A stretch of DNA of 64,000 nt from Anaerococcus marasmi (GTDB taxonomy: Bacteria; Bacillota; Clostridia; Tissierellales; Peptoniphilaceae): NCBI RefSeq assembly GCF_900290195.1, contig NZ_OLMF01000004.1:609501-673500 (forward strand). The letters are read 5' to 3'. Of this stretch, positions 25,333 through 35,664 are shown piece after piece. The notes beneath the pieces were generated by a model, which ran no database searches, was not told the origin of the DNA, and was given only the letters and a program-made list of their open reading frames with translations. Within the stretch, counting starts at the first letter, position 1, and every line of letters starts with the position of its first letter. A program made the position numbers and the translations under genes.

Positions 25333-27009
25333 TTAATATATTCTTCTAGCTCCTACAAATGCATTTTGGAAGCTTCCATTGTATACATTGTCATATCTAA
25401 CGCCTGTTGCAGGTGTAGATGCATGGACGAAGGTACCATCAGAATTTACTACGATTCCTACGTGGTCAATTCCGCCGCCACCATATGAGAAGAATACTAA
25501 GTCTCCTGCTTGAAGATTAGATGAATCTACAGCATAACCACTTGAGTATTGGGCTGCTGATTGGTGTGGGATGGATATTCCCATTTGGCCATATACATAA
25601 GATGTAAGGCCTGAACAGTCAAAGCCTACTCCTGGGTTGGCAGAACCCCATACATATGGACTACCTACAAATTGTGTTGCAAGATCTGCCGCACTTAGGC
25701 CAGATCCACTATAGGCTGGTGCTGAAGCTTGTTCTACTTCTTGAACTTCTTCGTTAGCTTCAGCTGCTTCTTCTTTCACTTCTTCCTTAGCTACTTCAGT
25801 GTCAGATAGGAAGTCTATTGATACATATCCTTTTTGACCGTTATAGTCGACTTCTAACCAACCGTTAGAAGCTTCGCCTTCTATCCAATCACCTTTTCTA
25901 ACAGACCCTATTATACTACCGTCTCCTGCACTAGATCTAACATTTAGAACTGATGTATTAACCCATCCTGTATAATAGTATGATTGGGCAGCTTGAGCTT
26001 GTCTTTCTTCTTCAGCTCTTCTAGCTTCTTCAGCTTTCCTAGCCTCTTCGGCCTCTTTTGCTTCTTGAGCTTTCCTAGCCTCTTCAGCTTTTCTTGCTTC
26101 TTCAGCCTTCTTAGCTTCTTCGGCTTTTTTTGCTTCTTCAGCTTTCTTAGCTTCTTCGGCTTTTCTTGCTTCTTCAGCCTTCTTAGCTTCTTCGGCTTTT
26201 CTTGCTTCCTCAGCTTTTTTAGCTTCTTCAGCTTTTCTTGCTTCCTCTGCTTTCTTAGCCTCTTCAGCCTCTTTTGCTTCTTGGGCTTTCTTAGCTTCTT
26301 CAGCCTCTTCTTTTTCATTTAGTTCATTTACTAAATCTAATGGATAAACATCTGAAAGGAATTCTTCGTTTACATATCCTAATTCAGTCTTTAGGAATCC
26401 GTCTTCTAGAACTCCTTCTATTTCATCGCCAGCTCTAAGAGAAGAAACGATATTATTTTCGTCCATATTCTTGGTGCTTCTTACGTTAAGAACTTCTGTA
26501 TTAACGTATTTTACAACAGTAGGCTCTTTTTCTTCTTCCTTATCAGATTCTTCTGTTATTTCTTCGCTAGCTTCATTTTCTTCGTTAGCTTTCTCTTTAG
26601 AAACTTCTTCTTTCTCGACTTTTTCCTCAGTTTCTTCCTTGACCTCAGCTTTTTCATCCTTTTTTTCAGGAACTTCTTCGCTTGCTTCTACTTTTTTAGC
26701 TGCTGTTACCTCAACTACAGCATCTCTTGCTGCATTTTCTACTAATTTATCTAAGTCAGATTTTACTTCTGTTTTTTCTTCTTTGGCTGGTTTGGCCTCT
26801 TTAGCAATTTTTGTATTCTTTACATCTTCAGTATATTCAGATTTCACTAGATCATAATCAGAATAGCTTTCTGTGTAATTCGCTTCTGTAATTAGCGAAT
26901 TTGTATGTTGATCTTGGTCTAAATTGTCAATTGTAGTAGCATATGCACTCGCACCTGCTGTAACTGCAGCTATAACTGATAGCATAGCTCCTATATTTTT
27001 TTTATTCAT
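25333..27009 (-). CDS. Secreted NlpC/P60 peptidoglycan endopeptidase with SH3 domains and coiled-coil repeat
   Basis: 558 residues. Signal peptide (1-25, ending SAYA), an acidic Glu/Lys region, a bacterial SH3 domain (about 165-225: NTEVLNVRSTKNMDENN), a long Lys/Ala/Glu-rich coiled-coil repeat of KAEEARKAEEA type (about 230-335), a second SH3b (345-400: NTSVLNVRSSAGDGS) and a C-terminal NlpC/P60 domain with FDCSGL, DHVGIV and FVHAS (the Cys/His pair and third polar residue). It cuts stem peptides of peptidoglycan, for cell separation or turnover. The ATG at 27009 has GGAGG before it. The repeats are probably variable in length between strains. Confidence 0.93.
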   Translation of the reverse strand: MNKKNIGAMLSVIAAVTAGASAYATTIDNLDQDQHTNSLITEANYTESYSDYDLVKSEYTEDVKNTKIAKEAKPAKEEKTEVKSDLDKLVENAARDAVVEVTAAKKVEASEEVPEKKDEKAEVKEETEEKVEKEEVSKEKANEENEASEEITEESDKEEEKEPTVVKYVNTEVLNVRSTKNMDENNIVSSLRAGDEIEGVLEDGFLKTELGYVNEEFLSDVYPLDLVNELNEKEEAEEAKKAQEAKEAEEAKKAEEARKAEEAKKAEEARKAEEAKKAEEARKAEEAKKAEEAKKAEEAKKAEEARKAEEARKAQEAKEAEEARKAEEARRAEEERQAQAAQSYYYTGWVNTSVLNVRSSAGDGSIIGSVRKGDWIEGEASNGWLEVDYNGQKGYVSIDFLSDTEVAKEEVKEEAAEANEEVQEVEQASAPAYSGSGLSAADLATQFVGSPYVWGSANPGVGFDCSGLTSYVYGQMGISIPHQSAAQYSSGYAVDSSNLQAGDLVFFSYGGGGIDHVGIVVNSDGTFVHASTPATGVRYDNVYNGSFQNAFVGARRIY

Positions 27010-27261
27010 CAAGTCCTCCATAATCTATGTAATGAATCTTATTTTGATAATGTTTCTGTTTTGAAATCTGTATACATTTTATATCTTTTTAACAAAAGTG
27101 TCAAGAATTTGTTACAAAAAAATTACACTTTTTAGATAGATTTTTAGATTTATTGACCAAAATCCATAAAATAACCAATAAAACTAAAAAATAGTTCTAA
27201 AAAATGTAATTCTTCCTAACATTTTCTCCATAATTAGTTACAAAAATGTTAATGCTATGTA

Positions 27262-27600
27262 GAAGAGCAAATCTATAAGCCGTGTTCTGTCTTGGATAAT
27301 CATCTGTCTAGGCTTATTGTTGCCAATAAGCTCAAGCGAACAACCATACCGGACCGTGCCGAGCAGGCATCCTACTGTCCCTTCGTTCTTGCACCGGATG
27401 GGGTTTACATAGCCTGTCTATCACTAGACAGCTGGTGAGCTCTTACCTCGCCATTCCAACCTTACCAGAAAATCTGGCGGTATACTTTCTGTTGCACTTG
27501 CCTGAGGATCACTCCTACTTGACGTTATCAAGCATCCTCGCTCTGTGGTGCACGGACTTTCCTCGTGAATTAACCCGCGATTACCCGATTTACTCCTCCT
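27262..27600 (-). ncRNA. rnpB: RNase P RNA
   Basis: Minus strand shows the conserved start GGGTTAATTCACGAGGAAAG with TCCGTGC, then ACAGAGCGAGG, CAGTGCAAC-like GCAAGTGCAACAGAAAGTA, GGTAAGAGCTCACCAGC and the 3' ACAGAACACGGCTTATAG that closes helix P1/P4. A -10 TATAAT lies just before the 5' end. The ends are estimated to within a few bases. Confidence 0.95.
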
Positions 27601-27630
27601 AGATTATACTTTTTTTCTTCTAAAAAACAA

Positions 27631-28401
27631 CTAGTAAAACTTCCTAAAGCTATCACCTTTTGAAAATGTCATTACATTTCCATCGAAGATTTCCTCTATA
27701 TCCTTTTGAAGCTTATAGATAATATGATTTTCACTTGCGAAATGCCCTACATCACAGATTATGATTCCTTCATTAGCAAGGTCCATACCGTCGTGGTATT
27801 TCACATCCCCTGTAATCATCATATCACAAGAAATTTCTAGGGCATCTCTTATAAGATCGCTCCCTGCTCCACCGCAGACTCCAATCTTTTTAACCTTCTT
27901 GGATGTATCACCGTAGACTACAAGGCCTGTTGCCTTAAGTTTATCTTTCATTTCTCTGATAAATTGGTCAGCATCCTTTTCTTCGATGAAGCCATATCGG
28001 CCAAGTCCAAGGTCTTTTCCCTTTTCAAGGACCCTAGTCTTATCTATTTCCAAAATCTTACATAGATTATCATTTACCCCGCCCCCTGCTATATCAAGGT
28101 TGGTATGAAAGGCGTAGACTGTTATATCGTTTTTGACACAAGTATTTAATCTTTTATAAAATCTCCTACTAAAATCGATGGACTTAGCTCCATTAAACAA
28201 ATATGGATGGTGGGTTATGATTAGATTGCAGTCATTAGCTATAGCCTCTTTAATTCCTTCTTCCTCAAGATCTAGAGAAACTAAGACATTTTTTACATGA
28301 TCTTCCGGATTTCCTATTTGAAGGCCAGAGTTATCCCATTCTTCTTGGAGAGAAAAAGGGTATTTCTTTTCCAAATTTTCTATTAATTCTCTAATTTCCA
28401 T
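27631..28401 (-). CDS. Nif3-like dinuclear metal-centre protein
   Basis: 256 residues of the Nif3/YbgI (DUF34) family, often named GTP cyclohydrolase I type 2 without solid proof. Metal ligands are visible: ITHHPYLFNG near residue 63, DIAGGGVNDNL, and the closing CDVGHFASENHII with His and Glu. Single-domain form without the inserted PII-like domain. It overlaps trmK by 19 bases, the common gene pairing in Firmicutes. The true substrate is unknown. Confidence 0.92.
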   Translation of the reverse strand: MEIRELIENLEKKYPFSLQEEWDNSGLQIGNPEDHVKNVLVSLDLEEEGIKEAIANDCNLIITHHPYLFNGAKSIDFSRRFYKRLNTCVKNDITVYAFHTNLDIAGGGVNDNLCKILEIDKTRVLEKGKDLGLGRYGFIEEKDADQFIREMKDKLKATGLVVYGDTSKKVKKIGVCGGAGSDLIRDALEISCDMMITGDVKYHDGMDLANEGIIICDVGHFASENHIIYKLQKDIEEIFDGNVMTFSKGDSFRKFY

Positions 28402-29075
28402 ATATTTTCTATCTCCTTAATAGCTTTAAGTTTCTCGTCAATTTTCTCAAGGCTCTTTTTATCATTTGATTTAGCAAGAATATCTTCTCTAAATTTCTGG
28501 TTTTTCTTACGGTCGATTTCAAGCTTTTCTTTTATGATTTGACTCTTGTTTTTTATATCATCCTTACCATAGTAGATTTCTGAAAGCTTAAGTGGCTTAG
28601 ACTTGGAAAATCTTGTCTTTATGATATCGTAGTACTTCTTATTTTCAAAACTTAGAAAATCATTCATTATCTCGAAGTCATTATCTATCAAAAAAAGTCT
28701 AAGCTTTTCGGTGTTGATATTGCTTGCAAGAATCAGGTAATCGAGATTTTGAGCAAAGTCCATAGATTCTTCTATTATATCTATAATGGTATTTGCTCCC
28801 ATGCCTGCGATTACGGCGACTTGTCCCTCTTTTTTATCAATACCCTTAAATCCATCTGTAACCATGGTTTGTATATGAATTTTGCTATCAGAATCCAAGA
28901 CGCTTCTTAATTTATCTAGAGACTTCTCTGATATATCTGTCGCCAAAATTTCTTTGCTTATTCCGTTTTTTGCTAAATATAAAGGAACTAATCCATGATC
29001 AGTTCCTATATCTATAACTTTTTTATTTTTATCTATTAGACTTATAATATCTAACAATCTTTTTTTATCTTCCAT
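28383..29075 (-). CDS. trmK: tRNA (adenine-22-N1)-methyltransferase
   Basis: 230 residues. A Rossmann SAM-binding domain (KVIDIGTDHGLVPLYLAKNG, then ATDISEKSLDKL and VTDGFKGI) and a C-terminal coiled-coil rich in Lys and Glu are typical of TrmK, which makes m1A22 in certain tRNAs. The catalytic region AVIAGMGANTIIDII is present. Its ATG overlaps the rpoD stop by one base and its end overlaps nif3; the dnaG-rpoD-trmK-nif3 order is the conserved Firmicutes order. Confidence 0.93.
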   Translation of the reverse strand: MEDKKRLLDIISLIDKNKKVIDIGTDHGLVPLYLAKNGISKEILATDISEKSLDKLRSVLDSDSKIHIQTMVTDGFKGIDKKEGQVAVIAGMGANTIIDIIEESMDFAQNLDYLILASNINTEKLRLFLIDNDFEIMNDFLSFENKKYYDIIKTRFSKSKPLKLSEIYYGKDDIKNKSQIIKEKLEIDRKKNQKFREDILAKSNDKKSLEKIDEKLKAIKEIENIWKLEN

Positions 29076-30886
29076 TATAAAAAATCTTTCAATAATTCAC
29101 TTTTGTTTGGAGATTTAAGCTTCCTTAGGGCCTTGGCCTCTATTTGTCTTATCCTCTCCCTAGTTACGTCAAATTCCTTGCCTACTTCTTCAAGGGTCCT
29201 TGGTGTCCCATCGATTAGTCCAAATCTTAATTGGAGGACACGTTTTTCCCTAGCACCAAGGCAAGATAGAACGTCATTTAATTGCTCACGAAGCATAGTA
29301 TAGTTTGCTGCTTCACCAGGATCGATCGCACTATCATCCTCTATGAAATCTCCTAAGTGGGAATCATCCTCCTCACCTATTGGAGTTTCTAAGGAAACTG
29401 GTTCTTGGGATATTTTTCTTATCTCTCGAACCTTCTCTACTTCTAGTCCCATCTGCTCAGCAATCTCTTCGTTTGAAGGATCCCTACCCAAATCTTGAAC
29501 TAACTGCCTTTGGATTCTTACGAGTTTGTTTATTGTTTCTACCATGTGGACTGGAATTCTTATAGTCCTTGCCTGATCTGCTATAGCACGGGTAATAGCC
29601 TGTCTAATCCACCAGGTAGCATAGGTTGAGAATTTGAAGCCTCTGTTGTAATCGTACTTGTCAACTGCCTTCATAAGTCCCATATTTCCTTCTTGGATTA
29701 GGTCTAAAAAGCTCATGCCACGGCCAACATATTTTTTGGCAATAGAAACTACAAGTCTAAGGTTTGTTTCTGCAAGTTTCTGCTTTGCTCTTTTTGAATT
29801 AACTACAGCTCTTTTTAAATCTAGAATATCCTCATCACTTAAATCTTCGTCATTAATCACCTTGTAGGCAAGATCTCTTAGGGCAATAGTTTCTTCTATC
29901 TCCCTTAGCTCATCATTATCTAAGGCGATATTTTCAGAAATCTTTTTAGCCCTCTGACTTGTGATAATAAAATCTTCTAGAATCATACTATCATTGGTCT
30001 TTATATGCTCTTTGTTGGCAGCTTTTGATAGAATATCATTAAATGATAGATAGATTAAATTAACTATCTCATCTGACTCAGTAATGTTAAGCATATGGTC
30101 AAAGGAATCAAAAAGATCACAAAGAGAATTGGCCTTACTTCTGTCGAGTACATTATCGCTTACGGCATTTTCTGCTATATTACAGATTAATACTCTTGCC
30201 TTTAGTTCCTCTAGGACTTCTTTATCCATATCTTTGTCCATAATTTCTCTAAAAAGCTCGCCCATGCTGATAAGTCCTCTTATCTCTTCGTAGCTTTTCT
30301 TATCAAGACTTCCATTTTCTACAATCTTTTCGTTGGATACCTTGAGTACCTTAGCAAGATCTCCAAAGAATATATCATTTGCAAGTTTAGTCTTGTTTTG
30401 CTTGTTAAACTTAACCCCTTCTAGTTTCTTTCTAGCAATCTCGCCCATTTCCATCCTGCGAGCAAGTATTATCTCTTCTGTCGCTGTAAGAAGGTCTACC
30501 TTACCAATTTCCTTAAGATACATCTTTACAGGGTCATCAACTTTAACTCCAGCCATAATATCTACAGATTTCTTGATACCTTCTTCTATCTTCTCCTCGT
30601 CGATATCGTCTTCGTCGTCATCATCTATTTCATCATCTAAATCATCCGTTTCTTCCTCTTCTTCAAGAACTGTTTCAGATTTTTCGACGATTTCTATACC
30701 TAAACTTATAATCTGATTTATAACAAACTTTTTGCTATCATCTTCCATTTCCTTGAAGTTTTCGAATGTATTTATCTGAGAATAGGTAATCAATCCATCT
30801 TGAGACTCGCTCATAGACTGAAATTCTTCTATTATTTCTTTTAGAACATCATCATCGAGCAACTTACTGTCATCGCTTGTCATCAA
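29075..30886 (-). CDS. rpoD: Primary RNA polymerase sigma factor
   Basis: 603 residues, longer than the 370-residue Bacillus form because of a large acidic and non-conserved insert (about 140-350) between regions 1.2 and 2. Region 1.1-like N-terminus, an acidic run near 75-95, region 1.2 [20 protein letters not shown], region 2 [20 protein letters not shown] and [20 protein letters not shown], region 3 [14 protein letters not shown], region 4 [20 protein letters not shown]. It reads the TTGACA/TATAAT promoters seen in the window. Cotranscribed with dnaG 21 bases upstream. Confidence 0.96.
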   Translation of the reverse strand: MMTSDDSKLLDDDVLKEIIEEFQSMSESQDGLITYSQINTFENFKEMEDDSKKFVINQIISLGIEIVEKSETVLEEEEETDDLDDEIDDDDEDDIDEEKIEEGIKKSVDIMAGVKVDDPVKMYLKEIGKVDLLTATEEIILARRMEMGEIARKKLEGVKFNKQNKTKLANDIFFGDLAKVLKVSNEKIVENGSLDKKSYEEIRGLISMGELFREIMDKDMDKEVLEELKARVLICNIAENAVSDNVLDRSKANSLCDLFDSFDHMLNITESDEIVNLIYLSFNDILSKAANKEHIKTNDSMILEDFIITSQRAKKISENIALDNDELREIEETIALRDLAYKVINDEDLSDEDILDLKRAVVNSKRAKQKLAETNLRLVVSIAKKYVGRGMSFLDLIQEGNMGLMKAVDKYDYNRGFKFSTYATWWIRQAITRAIADQARTIRIPVHMVETINKLVRIQRQLVQDLGRDPSNEEIAEQMGLEVEKVREIRKISQEPVSLETPIGEEDDSHLGDFIEDDSAIDPGEAANYTMLREQLNDVLSCLGAREKRVLQLRFGLIDGTPRTLEEVGKEFDVTRERIRQIEAKALRKLKSPNKSELLKDFL

Positions 30887-30907
30887 TACTCCCCTTACTT
30901 CTAAAGA

Positions 30908-32542
30908 CTATCTCTTCTTTAATCTCTTAAGTTCTCTCTTCCTATTGTAGAGAATTATCTTCCTTTTTAATTCCTCTGCCATTATGGGATTTGTATTATC
31001 TCTGATATAATCCAGAATATACTTATAGTCCTCATCTGAAAGATCGAACTTACTAACATCCTTTTCTTTTAAAAAAGTCTTAACATTGTTTATCTTCTCA
31101 TTTTCTATAGCCTTATCAAAAAAGTCTCTGTCCTTCTCGTAATCAGACCTCTGATTGAAAAACAATCTTAAAACTTCCAACTCATTTATTCTAAAGTTCT
31201 TATTAGAACTTTCTACTATGATTTTTTCTTTCTTACTAAACTTATCCTTATTCTTATCTCTTAAGTCAGTATCTCTATTATACCTTGAAACAGCTTGTTT
31301 TAAAGTAGTCTTGTCTATGTCAAATAGCTTGCTTACGTTGTTTATAAAGATTTCTTGAGTCAATTCCTGTTTAATAGATGCTAGAAAATCAACGAACAAA
31401 TTTAGCTTATCAAACCTCTCTGCGGGCTTTGCCGAACTATATTCATCTAGGATTTTATTGTATTCATAATTGTAAGAATCCTGGGCATTGTTAATTTTTT
31501 CCTCAAAGGCATCTTTACCCTTACTCTTTATGAAATCATCCGGGTCATTGCCATCATCTAAGACAATTACACTTGGGTTAACTCCTATTTCGTGAAAAAT
31601 CTTAATAGCCTTCTCAGTCGCCTTAACTCCAGCATTATCCTGGTCATAGCAAATATATATATCATCAGAATATCTCTTCATTAGCTTGGCCTGATCTATA
31701 GTAAGTGCCGTTCCTAAAGATGCTACAGCAATGTCTAGACCGTGGTTATTAAGAGCTATCACATCCATATAGCCTTCTACAAGTATAAGCTCTTTTCTCT
31801 TTTGCCTCTTATAGACATTTAGGCCGTAGAGATTGTATCTTTTCTTAAAGATGCTAGATTCTGGTGAATTAAGATACTTTGGCATCTGGCCTGATACAGC
31901 TCTTCCCCCAAATCCAATAACCTTACCAAAATGATTTATAATAGGAAATATAATCCTATCCCTATACTTATCATAGTAATTACCCTTAGAGGACTTCTTG
32001 ATAAGTCCAATCTCCTCCAGGTCCTTTTCGCTATAATTGTTCTTTCTTATATAGGAATACAAATCATCCCATGAATCTTTCGCATAACCTAGCATAAAGG
32101 TATTTACAATCTTACTAGATAGACCACGATTTTTAAGATAGGCCTGGGCTTTTCTGTCAGTTAATAGATTCTTGTAGAAAAACATCATAATATCTTTATT
32201 GATATCGAAAAGTTCCTTATTCTTTTTATTTACTCCAGGATCTTCGGTGTAGTCTATGCTAATACCTGCCTTATCCGCAAGAAATTTGAGGCTTTCTGGA
32301 TATGAAAGTCCTTCTTTTTGCATTATAAAAGAAACAACATCTCCTCCTGCTCCACAGCCGAAGCAGTGAAAAAGTTGTTTCTTCTCATCTACCGTGAAAG
32401 ATGGTGTTTTCTCATTATGGAAGGGGCACAGACCCTTAAAGGATGAGCCAGCTCTTTTTAGATCAACATACTCACCTATAATATCAACTATATTTGAGCT
32501 TTCTAGTATTTGATTTATCTTACTATCAGAAATTAAACTCAT
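30908..32542 (-). CDS. dnaG: DNA primase
   Basis: 544 residues. N-terminal zinc finger ([27 protein letters not shown], about 38-75), a catalytic core with [18 protein letters not shown], and Toprim residues [11 protein letters not shown] and [12 protein letters not shown] (about 255-310). The C-terminal helicase-binding part is short and Lys-rich. It makes RNA primers for replication. First gene of the dnaG-rpoD-trmK-nif3 operon. All key acidic residues of the Toprim fold are present. Confidence 0.95.
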   Translation of the reverse strand: MSLISDSKINQILESSNIVDIIGEYVDLKRAGSSFKGLCPFHNEKTPSFTVDEKKQLFHCFGCGAGGDVVSFIMQKEGLSYPESLKFLADKAGISIDYTEDPGVNKKNKELFDINKDIMMFFYKNLLTDRKAQAYLKNRGLSSKIVNTFMLGYAKDSWDDLYSYIRKNNYSEKDLEEIGLIKKSSKGNYYDKYRDRIIFPIINHFGKVIGFGGRAVSGQMPKYLNSPESSIFKKRYNLYGLNVYKRQKRKELILVEGYMDVIALNNHGLDIAVASLGTALTIDQAKLMKRYSDDIYICYDQDNAGVKATEKAIKIFHEIGVNPSVIVLDDGNDPDDFIKSKGKDAFEEKINNAQDSYNYEYNKILDEYSSAKPAERFDKLNLFVDFLASIKQELTQEIFINNVSKLFDIDKTTLKQAVSRYNRDTDLRDKNKDKFSKKEKIIVESSNKNFRINELEVLRLFFNQRSDYEKDRDFFDKAIENEKINNVKTFLKEKDVSKFDLSDEDYKYILDYIRDNTNPIMAEELKRKIILYNRKRELKRLKKR

Positions 32543-32746
32543 ATCATCACCTAAAAAGACTATACTAAACTTGTATTATATTTCAATTTCATAAAATCTA
32601 GAAAAATGCAAATAATTTTTTTCTCGTTATATTTGTCTTTGAAATTATTGGCTTAAGATTTGTCATAGGACCTATCTTTATGATAAGATATATAAAAGAT
32701 TGGCTACTAATTCTGATGTAATTAAGAACCAATAACAGGGGAAATT

Positions 32747-33610
32747 ATGGAAAATATAAACGAAAATATACTTGAGTCTAGTATCTTTAAGAATGATATA
32801 GAAATAAAGATTTTGGATGCTAATGAAAGCTTATTGACTAATGAAAATAGCTCTAGAATTCAGTTTCATCCCTTCATATACTTTTACTACATAGTAAACG
32901 GAAGTGGAACCTTTTTTATAGAAAATGATTCAATAAAAGTAAATAAAAATGATTTAATTATAATAAATTCAAATGTCGGTCACAATATTTATGTCGATGA
33001 AGACGAGTATGCTGTAAAGACCTTAGGATTCGGTCTTGAAAGCATTGGGCTAACTTCCCACCTAGAAGAAGTCCATTCAGAAGAAGAATTGGATCTTGAT
33101 AACTTTTTCCACATAACTTGGGATGGCAAAGAGACAAAACTTAAGGAAATCTTTACTAAAATCGTCGAAGAATTCCACTCGGATCGTATGTATTCAAAGA
33201 CCTTGGCTGATGCCTTGGCTTCTTATTTTCTTATTAATTTCTTAAGAGATTTTAAGGATAAAATAGAAGTTGTTCACGATATAAATATTAATAGACAAAT
33301 TGATTACATAAAAAGCTATATAGACAACAATTACTCACTCGACCTAAGTTTGGAAGGCCTTTCTAATATGGCCTATATGAATAAGTTCCACCTCATAGGA
33401 GAATTCAAGCAAGCCTACAGGGTAACTCCTATAGAATACCTCATCCTTAAAAGAATCGAGGTATCCAAAGGTCTTTTGATCTCAACAAATCACTCTATGG
33501 AAACAATCGCTGAAATCGTAGGCTTTAATTCTCAATCTTATTTCAATCAAGTCTTTAGGAAAAAGGTAGGCATAACACCTTCCCAATTCAGAAAAAAACA
33601 CAGACTATAA
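32747..33610 (+). CDS. AraC-family transcriptional regulator
   Basis: 287 residues. N-terminal cupin-like sensor (about 30-150; FHPFIYFYYIVNGSGTFFI, then NDLIIINSNVGHNI) and a C-terminal double helix-turn-helix (about 190-285) ending METIAEIVGFNSQSYFNQVF and KKVGITPSQFRKKHRL, the AraC signature. Such cupin types usually bind a sugar or other small molecule and act on neighbouring genes. Here no sugar operon is adjacent, and the gene faces PsiE-like and lipoprotein genes on the other strand, so its target is unknown. Ribosome site GGGG before ATG 32747. Confidence 0.92.
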   Translation: MENINENILESSIFKNDIEIKILDANESLLTNENSSRIQFHPFIYFYYIVNGSGTFFIENDSIKVNKNDLIIINSNVGHNIYVDEDEYAVKTLGFGLESIGLTSHLEEVHSEEELDLDNFFHITWDGKETKLKEIFTKIVEEFHSDRMYSKTLADALASYFLINFLRDFKDKIEVVHDININRQIDYIKSYIDNNYSLDLSLEGLSNMAYMNKFHLIGEFKQAYRVTPIEYLILKRIEVSKGLLISTNHSMETIAEIVGFNSQSYFNQVFRKKVGITPSQFRKKHRL

Positions 33611-33645
33611 AAACCCAAATCCATTTTTAGGATTTGGGTCTTTTC
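33609..33645. terminator. Bidirectional terminator after the araC-type gene
   Basis: AAAACCCAAATCC-ATTTTTA-GGATTTGGGTCTTTT; serves the regulator (plus) and the membrane-protein gene (minus). Confidence 0.88.
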
Positions 33646-34271
33646 TAATTTTCTTCAATTCTTACTCTTGTAACTACACCATCATCAACTGACAAGATTC
33701 TATAAACATAAGCTCCATACACTATAGTGGTGTTCTCATGAATTTCACTAATTTTTTCCTTATCTGCGAGCTCATATATAAGACCTCCCAATGTGTGGGT
33801 CATTGTTGGAAGATTTAGCTTATATTCCTTGTTGAGTTTTTCAATCGACATAGATGCATCAAATGTATTATCAAGCTTTGCTATAAGATTCTTATCTGAT
33901 AAGATAAACTTCATCACAGCAAAAATTATGGCAACAGAAACAGTTCCTATCAAAATATCTGTCAGACCTTGTGAATAAACAAGCATCTTCCTTGCTATCA
34001 CGAAAAGAATCAAAGTTAGAATTGATTCATGACTTCTAGTAATAATCATAGCTATTAGCTCTATTCCTACAATTAGGAGCAAGGCATGCTTTAAGAATTC
34101 ATTCATTAATAAATAGGAGTTTTGGAGGTGTTCTACCCTTAATATCTCAACTATATATCCAATAAGTTTAGGTATACCAGAGCAGACTCCCAAAATCACT
34201 ATCAAACATATTACGATTTCAATAGCATTTGCCGACTTATCTATTAATTCATTTGCTTTTGTATGTTTCAT
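33645..34271 (-). CDS. PsiE-like membrane protein with C-terminal transporter-associated domain
   Basis: 208 residues. Four hydrophobic helices (about 15-35, 60-80, 83-105, 108-126) resemble the PsiE (phosphate-starvation-inducible E) family, and the last 75 residues read like a CorC_HlyC transporter-associated domain: MTHTLGGLIYELADKEKISE, then YGAYVYRILSVDDGVVTRVRI. This domain is usually found at the end of magnesium/cobalt efflux or K+ transport proteins. Its ATG overlaps the stop of the lipoprotein gene (one base). Role unknown; a membrane regulatory or transport part is likely. Confidence 0.72.
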   Translation of the reverse strand: MKHTKANELIDKSANAIEIVICLIVILGVCSGIPKLIGYIVEILRVEHLQNSYLLMNEFLKHALLLIVGIELIAMIITRSHESILTLILFVIARKMLVYSQGLTDILIGTVSVAIIFAVMKFILSDKNLIAKLDNTFDASMSIEKLNKEYKLNLPTMTHTLGGLIYELADKEKISEIHENTTIVYGAYVYRILSVDDGVVTRVRIEEN

Positions 34272-35587
34272 TAGTATTCTACATCTTGGGTATATTCACT
34301 GCTTGCATTCCAAATCAAAAATTCCTCTTGACCAGAATCATATATGGCCTGGATTTGAGCTTCAACTGCATCCTTATCATATTCCATCCAGTTACCCTCA
34401 CCTATCCAACTTGCAGTAAAATCTTGGATCCAAGGACGTGATAGTGGCGGATGGTCAAGTTTTGATAGGTAATCTTGCTCCGCTTCTAGATATCTTTTCA
34501 CAAGTTCATAAGGTTCAAGGTCAGGCTTTTCTATATCAAAAGAGTTAAAGCCCCAGTGGGAAGGATAAATCATAGAAGATATAACATCGGTTTGATTGCT
34601 CATCTCACCAAAATCTTGTCCTATACCATCTGCTCTTTCAACCTGAAGAGCGTAGCCAAATACGTCAATAGATATAGGAACGCCATCTTCTTGAAGCTCT
34701 TCCCTAGCCCTTTGGACAAAACCTGTAATTGCTGCGACTCTCTTATCGCCTTCTTCCATATTCTTATCTTCAAATTCTCCCCTAGGATAGTCTAGAGTAT
34801 CACCAAAGGTCTCAAATCCTTCAGCAAACCTTACATAGTCAAACTGAACCTCATCAAAGCCAGCTTCGGCTGCAAGTTTAGCAATTTTTATATCGTAGTC
34901 TTGGACTTCTCTTAGGAAAGGATTCATAAAAGCCTCACCATGGCCATTCTTCCACAAAGAACCATCATCTAGGGTAAAGCCCCAGTCAGGATGTTTTTCT
35001 GTAATGATAGAATCCTTGAAGGTAGTTACCCTGCCGATAACATAAATTCCCTTATCGTGCATTTCTTTTATAAAGTCTTTTGGATTTATAATATCAATAC
35101 TCGCATACTTAATATCTGGATCATCAGTATCAAAATCCATCGTGACATTACCCCAGTCGTCTTTTATATCGACTACGATTGAATTAAGTCTAGTGTTTTC
35201 TAACATATCCATTATTTTGTTGTAAACTTCAGGATTGTTTATGGAATATGTATTGAAATACAAACCCTTAACCCCATCTTTAGGATAATATTTACTCTTC
35301 TTATCCTTAAGGGAATGTAGCCTTGAAGTGTCGTAGTCCATATTATAATCATCAGGAGTAACTCCTACTTCATAAGGTACTCCAATTTCCTTATCGACAG
35401 CATCATTGACCAAGCCCTTGCTATCGGCCTTATCATCTTTCTTCTTAGAATCATCTTCATTTTCGATACTCTCTTCGCTCTTTTTATTTTCGCGAGTCTC
35501 ACTGCTTTTGCTCGTCTCTTTAGAGCAAGCAGTGAAAATAAGAGCAAGAGTCATCAAAAAAGAAATGATTAACTTTTTATTCTTCAT
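34271..35587 (-). CDS. Putative glycoside hydrolase-like lipoprotein (DUF4015)
   Basis: 438 residues. Lipoprotein signal in residues 1-21 (LALIFTAC, then a Ser/Lys/Glu/Asp linker to about 75). The rest is a TIM-barrel-like domain of the DUF4015 family: GVKGLYFNTYSINNPEVYN, SIVVDIKDDWGNVTMD, DKGIYVIGRVTTFKDSI, AGFDEVQFDYVRFAEG, SIDVFGYAL. Asp and Glu residues at the barrel ends are seen but the substrate is unknown; these proteins are annotated as carbohydrate-active by fold. It is anchored outside the membrane. Cotranscribed with the PsiE-like gene. Confidence 0.85.
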   Translation of the reverse strand: MKNKKLIISFLMTLALIFTACSKETSKSSETRENKKSEESIENEDDSKKKDDKADSKGLVNDAVDKEIGVPYEVGVTPDDYNMDYDTSRLHSLKDKKSKYYPKDGVKGLYFNTYSINNPEVYNKIMDMLENTRLNSIVVDIKDDWGNVTMDFDTDDPDIKYASIDIINPKDFIKEMHDKGIYVIGRVTTFKDSIITEKHPDWGFTLDDGSLWKNGHGEAFMNPFLREVQDYDIKIAKLAAEAGFDEVQFDYVRFAEGFETFGDTLDYPRGEFEDKNMEEGDKRVAAITGFVQRAREELQEDGVPISIDVFGYALQVERADGIGQDFGEMSNQTDVISSMIYPSHWGFNSFDIEKPDLEPYELVKRYLEAEQDYLSKLDHPPLSRPWIQDFTASWIGEGNWMEYDKDAVEAQIQAIYDSGQEEFLIWNASSEYTQDVEY

Positions 35588-35609
35588 CTAAGCTCCTTAA
35601 AGAATAAGA

Positions 35610-35627
35610 GCGAACCAAACGGTCCGC
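35610..35627 (-). other. Short hairpin between tuf repeats and the lipoprotein gene
   Basis: GCGGACC-GTTT-GGTTCGC on the minus strand (seven pairs, one G-T), followed by a loosely T-rich segment. It could end the tuf transcript or lie in the lipoprotein leader. Confidence 0.45.
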
Positions 35628-35664
35628 CCCTATGAACTTTTAATTTTTAGTTTTATCTTAAAAT

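Noticed and set aside
25944-26322. Lys/Arg-rich minus-strand and Phe/Ser-rich plus-strand ORFs over the coiled-coil repeat
   Set aside because: Other-frame readings of the KAEEARKAEEA repeat of the NlpC/P60 gene.
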